Shown here: positions 33,501-43,338 of the stretch, piece after piece
Position numbering within the stretch: position 1 is the first letter of the stretch
Layout of the letters: every line of letters starts with the position of its first letter
Notes under the pieces: model-generated
Databases searched by the model: none
The model's input: only the letters and a program-made list of their open reading frames with translations
Told to the model about the DNA's origin: nothing
Source: Aplectana chamaeleonis
Taxonomy: Eukaryota; Nematoda; Chromadorea; Rhabditida; Cosmocercidae
Reading direction: 5' to 3'
DNA: 64,000 nucleotides
NCBI GenBank assembly: GCA_029168955.1
Contig: JAPDOI010000137.1
Location: 1,447,501 to 1,511,500 of the forward strand
Translations under genes and position numbers: made by a program

Positions 33501-36500
33501 GCTCAGAAGTACCATTCACGACTGTATGCAATATTGCGTCACCGTACACCGTGTCCCACCAGTGGGACATACCAGCTCGAATAGCGTTTCACGGATGATT
33601 GCTTTTTCTCTTTTCTCTTCATATTGTAGCTAGTAACGAGGAAGGAATATTATCACAGTTTGAGCTCCCAACACCCTCTCGTTTCAGAAGAACAATGCCT
33701 CGAAACCGCAAAACGGTCAAATAAGTTGGAACGTTGTGAGAAGAGTGGGGAGAGAACGATATATTTCTCCTTTTATACATGAAAAGTATCAATAGAACCG
33801 GAAAGAAATTATAAGGTGCTTCTGAAATGGCTGCGCAGGCTTTTTCTTTCACCTCAACTAACGGTATTTCTGAAAAGTTCCAAATCGCCTCTGACCAACA
33901 GGGATGTGCGGAAAAAAATATTTTTGGAAACAGAAAACAGAAAATCTAGTTTGACAGAAAACAGAAAAAAAATCTCAAAAAATGGGCAGAAAACAGAAAA
34001 TTTTCAAAAATTAATAAAGCGTGTTCAGCGTACACTAAATGAAATTTTTCGAAACATTGAGCTTTTTTTATACATTTTTTGAATGATCTATGCTTCTTTC
34101 ATTGAATTTTCAAAACCTTGCAGTTGGCCAGAGCAAAAAGTATAGACGCTCAAGAATTGCAGATTATGAGTGCGATGAGATGACAAATGTTCATCGAACC
34201 TTCTTTTCCCAGGCAATAAAAGCTCGGTTATTTATTAGAAGCTCAATACATATGTATGTACAAGGAGCACGTATTGAAGTCGGAGCTAGCTTTCCGTTCC
34301 TGAGTGTACATATTTTGACACTTATTGCGGGATAACTGCTGGTTTCAACACTGTACTACTCCTCAGAGCTGAAAGTCACGCCCGTACCACCTGTGCCGTT
34401 AGAGTATAAATGACCTGACGCGTCGTTTGCTCCACCGTTGAGAGCCTCTCGTACCTCTGTGGCAGAATTATCATCTGCCTCATAGGCTCACCATCAAGTT
34501 CTTGGCGCTTCATCTTAACTGAATTCTGTGCCATCTGCGTTGCAGTTATTTAAAACACGTATTTAGAGTTTTGCGTGCGTGGTACAGTTGGGGCCAACAT
34601 TACCCCGCTCCATCAGAGCGGGCACGTTGGGGAGCGGGTATTCGTAGAGGCTTGACTCAGAGAAATTGCCGCTGCGGCTCCGCGATAGTGCCGCTTTGGC
34701 GCGTGCAGGCACCTAAGCGGCACTATCGCGGAGCCGCGGCGGCACTACAGCGGAGCTATAGCAGGGACCCGACAGTACCGCTTTGGCTCCGCGATAACGC
34801 CGCAGCGGCTTCGGGAGAGTGTCTGCTATGAAGTGATTTAAGAATTATAAGACAACTAGAGGGGGTCTGAATGTAAGAACAAAAATTCGCACCTGCGGTC
34901 GTTACGTCCTTTGTCTGATAAGGAAAGAGGTTACCGCCGCTTTTGCGCACAAGGAAACACGGAATGTACCTCAAACTTCGGTATATTGAACCGCCAACAA
35001 TTTCTTTTTACCACACAGGACAGTGCATCGTACTCCACGCGGGTTCGTTGCTGCATCCTCGCGGAGCCTAACGTTCTAACGCGTAGCTGCTGCGGTACTA
35101 TCGCCGCGATGTCGAGGCTCAAGGCACGGTAGCAGAATCGTCTGATCACGGAGCCGCTGCGGCACTATCGCGGAACTATCGCGGCACAGTCGAGGATCGC
35201 GGTACTTTGCCTGCACTGACGCGGCACATTTTTTCAGAGGAATGGGTTTCGTGCTTATTTAGTGGGTTACGGGGGCCAGCCGACTTCCCAATGAGTGCTT
35301 TCATCTCCCTACATAAATCTGTTCCAAATTGAAGGATCCTGGAGGGTTGGTTGGTTTGGTTCACCTCGGCGAGAATCGAATCCGACCGTGTACAGCGAAC
35401 AGCACCGTTTCCTCCCACAACGCCACACATGCCCTAATGGATAACCACTACAGCGAGACAAAAGTGTCTAGCGTGGTACAACTGCAGAGAGCCTGAGTGA
35501 AGTACATCCTCACCAGGGATGTGCGTAATTACGACTAACGAATCTAACGACTAACGGGCTTTTTGGGTGTTACGACTAACGACTAACGAAAATAATAATA
35601 TTTTCGTAAGCAATCCCAAAATTCGTTAGAAAGTCAATAATCATTCAAATCAAGGATTATACCAGGATTGATACATATTGCCGTGTTGGTTGTTCTAATT
35701 GAATGGTTCAAAATAACCGTAGCTGCCAGTGTTTTTTATATCTACTGACACAGCTTCGCAGTTCTGGAAGCCCCATATTAAAACCCCAACCGAACTTTGC
35801 GCAAGGTTAGGCGCAGCATTTAGGCAGGGATCATACTTCCAACGACGAGCGACGCGACGCAATGTTTACCATCCATATCGACCGAAAATCGATATACCTG
35901 ATGTGCACAGTCGCCGTCGCTGGTCGCGGGAAGTGTGATTCCGGCCTTGTGCGACTTCGTGTCGGTCGCGCTACTTTATGGTAGGCTCACTGAAACGGTT
36001 CCGGCATTCACCGGCTCCAGCGGAGATCTTTGCAGAGGGCACTTTCAGAGGTGATAAGATGGAGCGGTGCCTGCAGGCCACAACTACAGGAACTGTATCC
36101 GATGATTGGATTGTAAAGGGAGCCGTCCTTCGAATTTCTGTCATAAATTTGAGATATGGGGTTTCTATAAAGTGGTGCTGCGACCTCTCAGGGGTAAAAT
36201 TTTCACTGCTAATTTCCGACTTTTCCCCATTATGGGAACAAGCTCTAAACCACGTAAGCGCTCGGCTCGCGACGCTGAGCAAAGAACAATTCGTGCAGAG
36301 TCGGTGCGATTCTCTGTGTTGACACCATCGGGTAGATCTCAAAGAGCATCATATAGTGCAGAATGACACATTTTGCATTGAAAAAAAAACAGAGTTCTAG
36401 ATTGTCTCGGTTTCCAATTTTGTTTGTTTTGTTACCGAAAAAAATGACAAAAATCGATAAACACACCCTCTCGAGTACTAAATTTCCTGCAGCGATGTCC

Positions 36501-39500
36501 GAGTGGTTAAGGAGATATTTTTATTTATGTATATACAGGGTTGCAGTTCGAACTAGGTTCTCTAACAAGGAATGATTTCCGAAAATTTAGCTTCCTGGCA
36601 AAAGTAACGATTTGGTAATGGTGAAAAAAGCTTCAAAAATATCTTGAAATATCTTAAAAAATGATTTGGCTTCAAATGGCCTGGAAATATAAAAAAGCTA
36701 GGAAATGAAGTGAAATAACCAAAATTGCGATTTGGTGGTCAATCATTTCACAAGCTTCTCCGTTAAACATATCAAAACAAAATCAAGCACGATATGGAAA
36801 GGAGCTTTGCGTTCACCTAGCTTGACCTATGCTGATTCCCTTATTGCAGCTTTCAAAAATGGCTTAAGGTTTCCGTTGCGCGCTTGATTTTGTTTTGATA
36901 AGTATAACGGAGAAGCTTGTGAAATGATGGACCACCAAATCGCAATTTTGGTTATTTCACTTCATTTCCTAGCTTTTTTATATTTCCAGGCTATTTTACG
37001 CCAAATCATTTTTTAAGATATTTCAAGATATTTTTGAAGCTTTTTTCACCATTACCAAATCGTTACTTTTGCCAGGAAGCTAAATTTTCAGAAGTTTCAC
37101 ATATTTTTCCCGAAGGTTCCCTTTTTAACTTCAATTTTGCTCAACGATTTCCATTTTGGAATGATGAAACATCTAACAGACGACATTGCCTTATGAGTAC
37201 AACTTTTAAAACTTATGACCCAAAACAATGAAAAATACCACTCATTGCCGCATTCTGTGCATTATGTGAGAACTCAATACTATCGATAATTGAAGAAAAT
37301 CTAGTTTAATATTGGATCTTGCATGATGAGAAGAATTTCCCAAACAAGTGACTTAGAGCCATCAACAATCAAAAATCATTGCGGCATTTTGTGAAACAGG
37401 CGAAAAAATCAATATTATTGATTAGTATTTATCGATAATGTCTGATGAGCAAAATTCTCCAACCAAGAAAACCAATCCCATCAGCAATCATCACTCCTTG
37501 CCGCATTTTGAGCAAAAAGTGTGAAAATCGATAATATTGATTATCGATCGATGACGTGTCATGAGCACGAAATCTGACAAGTTCAGTACTTATCTCCGAC
37601 GACCTGTGTTGATTGGCTGCAGATTCACCCACACACTCCGGTCTCCACAGCAGTAGCAGAAAAAAGCAGTTTTCGTGCTCCACGGCTAATTTAGTATATA
37701 AACCCACGATTTTGAGGTACCCTTCAAAGTTAAGGTATCAAGTTCAAATTGGAATAGGAGCGACCTGCATCCATTTCCAGCCTCCTGTCCAAAAATGAGC
37801 TCCCTAGCTCAATTTTAAGTGTACCCGCAAGATCGTGAACGCCGTCTGAAAAAAAGGAGATTAACAACAAAAACGCGCGGTCTTTCAATTTTTACTCGAA
37901 AACCAGTGAACCGTTCTAAACCATTTTTGGGCACATATACCAACTTTTTGCGCTCTTTTTAATGCAATGTAGCTCTAATTCCTTCGTTCACTCTGAACTG
38001 AGATATCGAGAAAGGGGTTGCGCGCGTGGCCAATTCAAAACCAAATGTGGTGCGCGCTTCGCGCGCACCACAATTTGTGTCTTAAATGGCCATGGATGAT
38101 TCAAAAAACATACATCTCTTCATGCCTTCCTTTTTTCTATTCAAAAGGTTTTTTTCTGCCTCAGTTGTGCTTGTTTTCAAAGCCTAGATTTTTAACGACT
38201 AACGACTAACGAGGGTTTTGGCCGGTTGAACGACTAACGTATCACAAAATTTCTATTACGCACATCCCTGATACTCACCCTTTCGGTTTGGCTTCGAAAA
38301 ATCAAAAAAAATCAGTCCTGCTGCAAATAGCTGTACACGCTTTTTTCTGTTTTTAGTCCAATTTTTGCCTATTTTTACAGAAAACAAAACAGAAAAAATG
38401 GGCAGAAAACAGAAAATTCCGCACATCCCTGCTGACCAACCGGCGGACCACGAGGTTTGTATTCAATTCTAGGGTAGGTCAATGCTTTGTTCATATGTAG
38501 GTTTGTTAGTTCCTACTTGCGGCGGAGAAATCGATTTTTGAAAGACGTGTCCCACCGCTGGGACACGTGGTCGTGAATGGGTTAAAGACACAGTCCAACC
38601 TCGGAATCGTTTTTCTGCCTATCTTGGAAGCGTTCCCACTTTGATTCCAATGGTGCCTCTGGAATCGTTAAAGACCACCTGGTAACGGAGTTACGGCCCT
38701 TCAAAAATTTAGCTACTTAAGCATGGTGGACGAGTTGTCCGGGGCTTGTAACTTCCGTCGTTTGCAACCGATGTATGCAAGCTGACCTGAATTAAGAGAA
38801 AGGCTGAGAATGAAGGGAAGAACGGGGCTATTGATCGGAAACCATCGCTCATCTCACAATCTCGAGAATTCATTTGTTCACGTCGGTGGGCGTGGAAAGT
38901 GCATCTGGGGTGTGACGAGCCGACGGGTGTCTAACTTTAGGGCCGTAGGGGACCGTTCCGAGCTCATTTTTCTTAGTTTGTTCAACGTTAGGATTGCGCT
39001 AGGCCCCGCAGCTGCCGATCTCCACCAAAAAATCAGACATAGTTTTTATCGTGGACACTGCCTTCAAGGAGCGCTGTCAACTCCAAGCGCAGCAACTGGC
39101 TATTAACATCGTTAAACAGTCTGATCACCCATTAAGAAGGATTATGAATCCTGTGTGAGAGAGATATCAGAAAGCCTTTTGCGGATGCTCCCGATAAAGT
39201 CAATGCATAAAGATGGACAGACTCCCAATTAGATCCGTCTTTCACGTGCGGACCACACCGGATTCGTTAGGGATCACCTGAGTTAGGTGGCTGTCAACCC
39301 CGTATTGGGGATCGCACCACCTGAAGTCAGCAACACCGAGATGGAACTCGGTAGGCGGGCCAGGTGTTCCCTCTCCTCGTTACGCTGCAGGCATTTCCCG
39401 AGAGGCCCACCACACTGACAACAATGGATTTGTGTACGAATCCAACTTCGGTCGCCCGTTTCTTGAACCTAGGACAAAAAGCCTTCTGCGGCTGGAAAGA

Positions 39501-41884
39501 AGAAGAAGAAGCCGCTGTTATACTCATGTGGCGCTGGATAAGTGTCGCTGATATAGCTACATCATTGTAGCAGCAGATGTTTGTGAACATATCACGCATT
39601 TGTGTGCGAACATATGGCACAAAGGTACACGGCCGGGTTCATATAAACCTCAACGGGCCACAGTGACGACCGCGATAAGTAATCTCGTATTCCGGTCTCG
39701 ATTTCCGCCCTATAGGTCTGACTTTCATTGCCTGGCCCTAGCTTTAAGCAGTAACACTGTTTAGCTTCGTTCGGCGATACGTAGCGACGACAGTAGTGCA
39801 CAAACTACTTAAAGGGAGTGTTCACGATGAAAAAAAAGTTAGCCGTTTTCTGGCGGAAGCGTAAGCTTTGGGTCCCTCTAAGAAGAGTGAGAACGGAAGT
39901 ACGGTGGAAAGCGGCTAGGAAGTAAGTGAAAATCCCATGGACCAGCCGACCTATTGAGTCACTACGCCCACGTCATGAAACAGTTGTCCCGCTTTCGTTT
40001 CACCGGAGGGGCGGTTGTCGAATTTTGAATACTCCTTATTGTGAAGGATTCTAACATTCAAGCATGTGCATTGGCCCATCCTTTTTCTGAAGAGTTTTAG
40101 GTACGAAAAACAGAAAACAAAGTCACCCAAGAATTTTGAAGCTCAAAACCATGTGCGACGTTAGGTTTGACACTTTGTCTGCAGTGCACAAAACACCAGC
40201 AGGCGTAAGAAAATATTTAATAGCTTTCTCTAAACAGTTTTTTTCGACATTCGAGAGTTCTATGGGAACTTTTCCCCATTATCCTCTACTTCGTGAATTT
40301 GCCAGTTCAAAAACACTGAAAACTAGAATACGGTTTCTTTGCGAACACTGCCTTAAACGCCCTTTTCATACTTCTGCCGTTTGCGGCAAATCCCGATTTT
40401 TGAGCTACGGCAAAACCAGTGTTCCGAAATACTAAGGGACTGAGTGGAAGTTGACAACTGACTTCTTGTCACTTGAGAACGCCGGCAAAATATACAGTTA
40501 GACAATAGACTCCCAAACGAAACTGGCCCATATCTGGACGTTTTCCGCCATTCTCGTGTGCATAAGAGTCAGTTACCAATTTCCAACCAATAAGTCTATC
40601 TTTTCTAAACGCTGGCTTTGCAGTAGCTCAAGAAATTGCATTTGTCGCGGCGGCAAAAGCATGAAAAAGGTGTATGTCTTTTTTAGGGCCCAGCATGGGA
40701 CTATTGCTATCATATAGTTTCCAAGGAAACTACATTACCCGCGCTAAGTTTTGTAGAAACGGGAGCAGTTGCTAAACTTTACAAACAAGGCAAACAAACG
40801 TCCGATACCTGTAACTTTTTTTGAACGGAGACTTTTTTGAATTCTGAAAACGCTGTCATATTCACAGCTCAAATTCCTACCTGATAATGTACTCTGTGGA
40901 TTGGAGTTCTCTACAATCGCTTCGTTTTTAAATGAAATGATTTTCGCGGTCGTTTCTCAAAAACGTCGCGCGCGGCGAAACTTTGAGTAGTAATTGCACA
41001 AGTTATAGGAAAACAATCTCCATGCTTTCTTTATGAATCCTGAGATTCTGAGATTTGTGCAGGTGAAAGTTTGGAGACCCTTCATTAAGCACGCTTGAGA
41101 ACATACTGAAAACTCGGACTTGAGTAGCGAAGGCGGCAAAACGTTAAATGAAGAAGTTAGAAAATTCAACCTGCACAAATCTTGAGATGGTCCCACCTGC
41201 ATCTGATTTACGAAAAACAGAGATTGCCTTTCTATTATTTCTACAATTACTACCAAAAGTTTCGCCGCACTTTGCCGCGCGCGACTTTTTTGAGAAACTA
41301 CCGCGAAAGTAATTTCATTCAAAAACAAAGCGAATGTAGAGAACTTCGGTCTACAAAGTACATTATTAGGTAGTAATTTGAGCTCTGAATTTGATAGCGA
41401 CAAAGAAGTTACGGGCATCGGACCTTTTTTTGCCAAGTTTGGCAAATGCTCCCCGTTTTTACAAAATTTAGCGCGGGTATTGTACGCTTGAGGAGATGGG
41501 GCATTTTTTCTGTTTTTATATTTCACTCGTAACTGAAGCATTTCGATACATACAGAAGTCAGTAGTTTAAGTGAAACAGTTGCAAAAGTAATTTTAAAAA
41601 TGAAAAAAAAGAAAGTATGTAAAAAGGCACGAAACCTACAGGTAGGGAATGAGAAAGTTCTAAATTGGGGACCACGTAAAAGCGTTCACAGTGAATTCCT
41701 CATTGTCTGAGCAATTTTAGGCGTCTTTCCTTTGTCTTTCTTCACTACTTGGTTTAATGCACCGCAAGAGCCTCGTCCTGCTGCACCTCAACAGGGTTCT
41801 CGTCAATATCAGGAGGAACAGTTTCTTTCAAATATGTTCTTGTATCTTGGTGTGTTCTTCGTTTTATGGCTTGTATTCGTTTAA
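21429..41884 (+). CDS. rnf-5: RING E3 ubiquitin ligase RNF5/RNF185 orthologue (five exons)
   Basis: Join 21429-21520, 27595-27748, 32560-32652, 32708-32777, 41721-41884: 573 nt, 190 residues, all junctions GT/AG and in phase. The N-terminus is polar. A C3HC4 RING occupies residues 34-74 (C34, C37, C49, H51, C54, C57, C71, C74) with the family-typical [10 protein letters not shown] core. [20 protein letters not shown] follows, the conserved RNF5 post-RING box. Then come a hydrophobic Gly-Phe segment (about 130-148, FFTTWFNAP) and a C-terminal membrane anchor (about 173-190). Family members are ER- or mitochondrion-anchored ubiquitin ligases acting in membrane protein quality control. The length matches human RNF5 (about 180 aa). 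The introns (6.1, 4.8, 0.055 and 8.9 kb) are expanded by LINEs, hAT elements and MITEs. The ATG follows a possible trans-splice acceptor. Confidence 0.95.
22653..23750 (+). pseudogene. Copy C 2A-like motif, PHD-like finger and APE endonuclease
   Basis: The main frame carries [17 protein letters not shown], then a zinc-binding segment ([22 protein letters not shown]) typical of PHD fingers. The endonuclease follows: [44 protein letters not shown]. There is no in-frame ATG in the element before the endonuclease Met in VIMVQETK. A 1-nt deletion near 23279 and further compensating changes break the protein. Confidence 0.8.
22662..22802 (+). CDS. Overlapping 5' upstream ORF of CR1 copy C
   Basis: 46 codons begin at the first ATG of the element (in CCGAGATG, 10 nt from the 5' end): [20 protein letters not shown] and onward. 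It ends at a TGA overlapping the codons just before the 2A-like GVERNPGP of the other frame. The same ORF is kept in copy D (31756-31896), in the 33.3-kb copy, and in diverged form in B (12776-12937). Function unknown; it may be a chance open frame maintained by recency, or a translation regulator. Confidence 0.45.
   Translation: MSYVHAVAVWRKEDHLYANRRHPLHEEGFCHGRGAGRPRLSFGFSC
23792..26058 (+). pseudogene. Copy C reverse transcriptase and CCHC tail
   Basis: The frame 23792-25003 covers the linker and RT fingers/palm ([66 protein letters not shown]; the usual second Gly is Ala). A 1-nt deletion in a C run near 24967 shifts frame. 24979-26058 continues with YADDMTIMC, the thumb and [17 protein letters not shown]. 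Apart from that single shift the RT is complete. Confidence 0.88.
26560..26725. repeat. Dispersed GTGTCCCA-palindrome repeat
   Basis: Contains ACACGTGTCCCATCGATGGG and CGACGGACCACG. Related blocks lie at 21715-21830, 33512-33590 with 33840-33890, and 38440-38585 (the last two being one copy split by the hAT element). It probably represents an older non-autonomous DNA element. Confidence 0.45.
27595..27748 (+). CDS. rnf-5: rnf-5 exon 2 (RING finger)
   Basis: 154 nt between TCTTTCAG and AAG/gtaaat. It holds all eight RING zinc ligands ([18 protein letters not shown]). It is flanked at 1.5 kb upstream and 0.7 kb downstream by oppositely oriented full-length CR1 copies C and D. Confidence 0.96.
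28445..31904 (-). mobile_element. Full-length-size CR1-group LINE, copy D
   Basis: 3460 bp, flanked by an exact 13-bp duplication CTCTTACACACCT (28432-28444 and 31905-31917), in rnf-5 intron 2, antisense to the gene. It is very similar to copy C along its length, with the same 5' start (CTACCGAGATGTCGTA) and the same GGCTGC plus AAG tail. Lesions: 2A-like motif mutated to [10 protein letters not shown], a frameshift near 30921 shared with C, a TAG near 30450, an extra base near 30330, one codon lost just after YADD, and a 2-nt loss near 28797. Confidence 0.95.
28637..30295 (-). pseudogene. Copy D reverse transcriptase
   Basis: 552 open codons. [15 protein letters not shown] fingers (here [12 protein letters not shown]), [32 protein letters not shown] and AYADDITMC (one Ile codon missing relative to copy C). 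The thumb ends in a 2-nt deletion after LLREEHT. The C-terminal knuckle lies beyond in another frame. Confidence 0.88.
30449..31915 (-). pseudogene. Copy D 2A-like motif, PHD-like finger and APE endonuclease
   Basis: 31430-31915 carries [17 protein letters not shown] and a PHD-like finger ([22 protein letters not shown]). 30882-31433 carries the endonuclease ([38 protein letters not shown]). It leaves frame at a 1-nt insertion near 30921. [11 protein letters not shown] resumes at 30449-31000 and reaches a TAG after FKTDIAAT. Confidence 0.8.
32190..32466. repeat. Fragment related to the 43.3-44.3 kb TIR element
   Basis: Contains GACGTGCTGCTGCGAGG blocks and ends TTTGTGGCCGATTAGGACCC followed by AGTGTCTGAG. 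This matches the right terminal inverted repeat of the element at 43339-44259. The left end is not recognised, so it is a partial copy. Confidence 0.5.
32560..32652 (+). CDS. rnf-5: rnf-5 exon 3
   Basis: 31 codons, phase 0 at both ends, between CATTTAG and CAA/gtgagt. Encodes [20 protein letters not shown], the conserved block after the RING, and [11 protein letters not shown]. Confidence 0.95.
32708..32777 (+). CDS. rnf-5: rnf-5 exon 4
   Basis: 70 nt after a 55-nt intron. Gly/Phe-rich [20 protein letters not shown]. The donor ATCG/gtaagt leaves one base that forms Gly137 with exon 5. Confidence 0.92.
33170..33511 (-). mobile_element. Twin-primed (5'-inverted) CR1-group insertion
   Basis: Two pieces of the CR1 family lie in opposite orientation inside one 12-bp duplication CCATTCACGACT (33158-33169 and 33512-33523). 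33170-33324 is the antisense 3' end with its CTT-repeat tail. About 33322-33511 is the sense 5' terminus starting GCTGCCGAGATGTCGTA and running to GCTCAGAAG. On the minus strand this is an inverted 5' segment followed by a normal 3' segment, the classical outcome of twin priming. The junction falls at the RNA 5' end. Confidence 0.88.
34675..34736. repeat. Perfect GC-rich hairpin
   Basis: The 22-bp arms CGGCTCCGCGATAGTGCCGC(TT) at 34675-34696 and their exact complement at 34715-34736 are separated by 18 bp. Further CGCGGAGCCGC units follow at 34727-34810 and 35150-35210. Confidence 0.8.
36490..36571 (+). pseudogene. tRNA-Ser-like pseudogene or tRNA-derived fragment
   Basis: GCAGCGATGTCCGAGTGGTT followed by AAGGAGA matches the acceptor 5' strand, D-arm and A box of eukaryotic tRNA-Ser. 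A GTTCGAACT B-box-like core lies about 50 nt on, close to tRNA-Ser spacing. The anticodon arm is replaced by AT-rich sequence, and neither the T-stem nor the 3' acceptor strand pairs, so it is not a functional tRNA. It ends 10 bp before the 211-bp-arm foldback. Confidence 0.45.
36581..37089. mobile_element. Foldback element with 211-bp arms and 87-bp loop
   Basis: The arms 36581-36791 and 36879-37089 are equal in length and nearly identical in inverse (starting GAAAATTTAGCTTCCTGGCA). Both arms include CAAATCGCAATTTTGGTTAT or its complement. The AT-rich arms and absence of an ORF indicate a MITE or foldback transposon inside the inner hAT element. Confidence 0.88.
37180..37580. repeat. Diverged tandem repeat, ~135-bp unit
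   Basis: About three imperfect units share ATTGCCGCATT, GTGAAA and ATCGATAATATTGAT blocks, each followed by a GATGAG/CATGAG and AATTCTCCAA-like segment. Within the inner hAT element. Confidence 0.55.
39065..39512 (+). mobile_element. Decayed CR1-group 3' fragment, copy F
   Basis: Translates to [17 protein letters not shown], a later stretch matching the RT C-terminus and a GGCTGG plus AAG-repeat 3' end. Several stops and frameshifts, and a deletion between the RCGHS region and the [11 protein letters not shown] region that removes the zinc knuckle. Confidence 0.75.
39513..40730. other. rnf-5 intron 4 stretch without recognised feature
   Basis: No domain-bearing ORF, repeat pair or RNA gene recognised. 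Confidence 0.35.
40735..41485. mobile_element. Foldback element with ~325-bp diverged arms
   Basis: The left arm (40735-41062) and right arm (41155-41485) are inverted. Shared blocks include ACCCGCGCTAA, TTCTCTACA and TCGCGCGCGGC with complements on the other side. The arms are more diverged than those at 36.6 kb, so it is older. It ends about 235 bp before rnf-5 exon 5. Confidence 0.75.
41721..41884 (+). CDS. rnf-5: rnf-5 exon 5 (hydrophobic C-terminus)
   Basis: The acceptor CAATTTTAG ends at 41720 and the stop TAA is at 41882. Encodes [18 protein letters not shown], a Gln/Pro-rich spacer and the tail anchor [17 protein letters not shown]. It matches the RNF5 C-terminus in order and hydrophobicity. 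Confidence 0.92.
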
Positions 41885-42459
41885 GAAAATATAATAATGC
41901 ATGTAACACTACTTCAAAGATCATTCCATCTAAGATTTAAAGAAGAAGATTGCTTAACTTTACTCCATAATTTAGTATATTCACTGGTCTCTTTCGGGTG
42001 TTCATTTTTGAATATCTAAGATGAGAACATTGTATGCCGTTGTACAATTTTAAACTTGATAGCCAGTGTAGCCATGTATGAAATGTATATCACTCTTGTT
42101 TTAATGAAAGATTTGCGATTTTCACGAGATGCAGCTGGGGTGGCCTTGAAATTCCATGGTAAAGGTAATACACAAGGTATGGACCTTTCCTTTCTCTGTC
42201 TGGTTTTCATGCTGTACAGAGTTTTTTTGCCATTTACGATATATACTCTCATAACAGTAAAAAGAGTTAAAAACTGAGGATGTTTCTGGGCAGTAGCCTT
42301 CACGGAGGCGTTAAAATCAACTGGTTGAGCTGACCAAGTTCAGGAAATTCTGCATGGTTCAAAACCTTCCACCGCTACCTAGTTGTCTAGTTCAGTACTC
42401 TTTTAAAAGTGGATGGGAGTACCACCTCAAGAGCCGTGACGGCCTTGAAGTGCTTCACA

Positions 42460-42590
42460 TAATCTATGGTTTCCGTATTCGATTTAGTCTGACGCATGGA
42501 CCAGGCGGCTGGCCGTTCGGTGTTGGCGGCATTACCGGCCAACGGGGTTTCGATCGCGCGCGGCGATCCACCGTCGCAGTCCCGTCCTTT
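42460..42590 (+). repeat. Dispersed repeat (GACGCATGGACCAGGCGGCT), copy 1
   Basis: GTCTGACGCATGGACCAGGC and flanking TATGGTTTCCGT recur in inverse at 58040-58166. No coding evidence. Confidence 0.6.
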
Positions 42591-42721
42591 CACCAGACTA
42601 AATTTATTACCTACAATTCTGGAGACATTCGGCATCGAGATGATTAAGGATTATTTCAACACATTTGAGTTAATAAGAAGCCCCTTTCCGTAGACAAGAC
42701 ACAAATAAACTTCAGCAGATA

Positions 42722-42856
42722 GGGCCGAATTTATCGTTGAATTTTGTCATCGGTTAGGCGGGTAAGGGTACCCCTTTGTCTGCGTACTCATTGGCAATAG
42801 ACGTGTTTCAGGGCCCAAGCCTACTAGCGACAAAATTCAATGATGAATTCGGCCCC
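42722..42856. repeat. Short inverted repeat element
   Basis: 29-bp arms: GGGCCGAATTTATCGTTGAA on the left and the complement of GGGCCGAATTCATCATTGAA on the right, with three differences overall. A likely MITE remnant. Confidence 0.6.
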
Positions 42857-43338
42857 TGGTATGAGCTGAGACTTCCATTTGGAAGTAGGAGCTTTTTCAG
42901 CATTAGTCAGACCACGCCTCAAGTCAGCATTTTCTATGCGCAGTTGCGTATTATGCTCGTAAAGCTCTTGGTTTTTGACCAGTGCTATAGAGAGGTCATT
43001 CTGCACTGCTAACAAGGGAGGCTTGTTTCCTTCCGGTGGCGATTTGGAAAATCATGTCGGTGCTGTAGGTGTGCGAGAGTATATTAATGACCCGTGCTTG
43101 AAATCGGCTAAATGGCTAAGGGGATTCCAGAAACGGCATTTTTATTGCTTCAAAAAAGGTTAGGGTACCCACCAGGGAATTTTTGGGGCGTTCGGAAAAA
43201 ATTTTTCGGATTCGGCTCAAAACTTTCAACTGGGAGTTATTTAGGGCGCTGAACCCGAATCTGGGGTCTATTTCTCCCCGCCAGACTTAAGGTTACTAAA
43301 GGTTACAGTAGCCATAATTCCTTTTAACAGGCGATACC

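Larger units (their letters stand above)
35514..38270. mobile_element. hAT-type DNA element (inner, nested)
   Basis: The termini CAGGGATGTGCGTAAT and ATTACGCACATCCCTG are exact inverted repeats. The flanks ATCCTCAC and ATACTCAC match at 7 of 8 positions. Subterminal CGACTAACG repeats occur at both ends (about 35530-35590 and 38195-38240), as expected for transposase-binding repeats. It carries a foldback (36581-37089) and a tRNA-like segment but no recognised transposase. It is inserted into the outer hAT element. Confidence 0.85.
33899..38431. mobile_element. hAT-type DNA element (outer, non-autonomous as seen)
   Basis: The termini CAGGGATGTGCGGAA (left) and TTCCGCACATCCCTG (right) are exact 15-bp inverted repeats. 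An exact 8-bp duplication CTGACCAA flanks it (33891-33898 and 38432-38439). Subterminal ACAGAAAACAGAAAA motifs recur at both ends. No transposase frame is recognised. Without the inner insertion the element is about 1.8 kb. It lies in rnf-5 intron 4. Confidence 0.88.
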
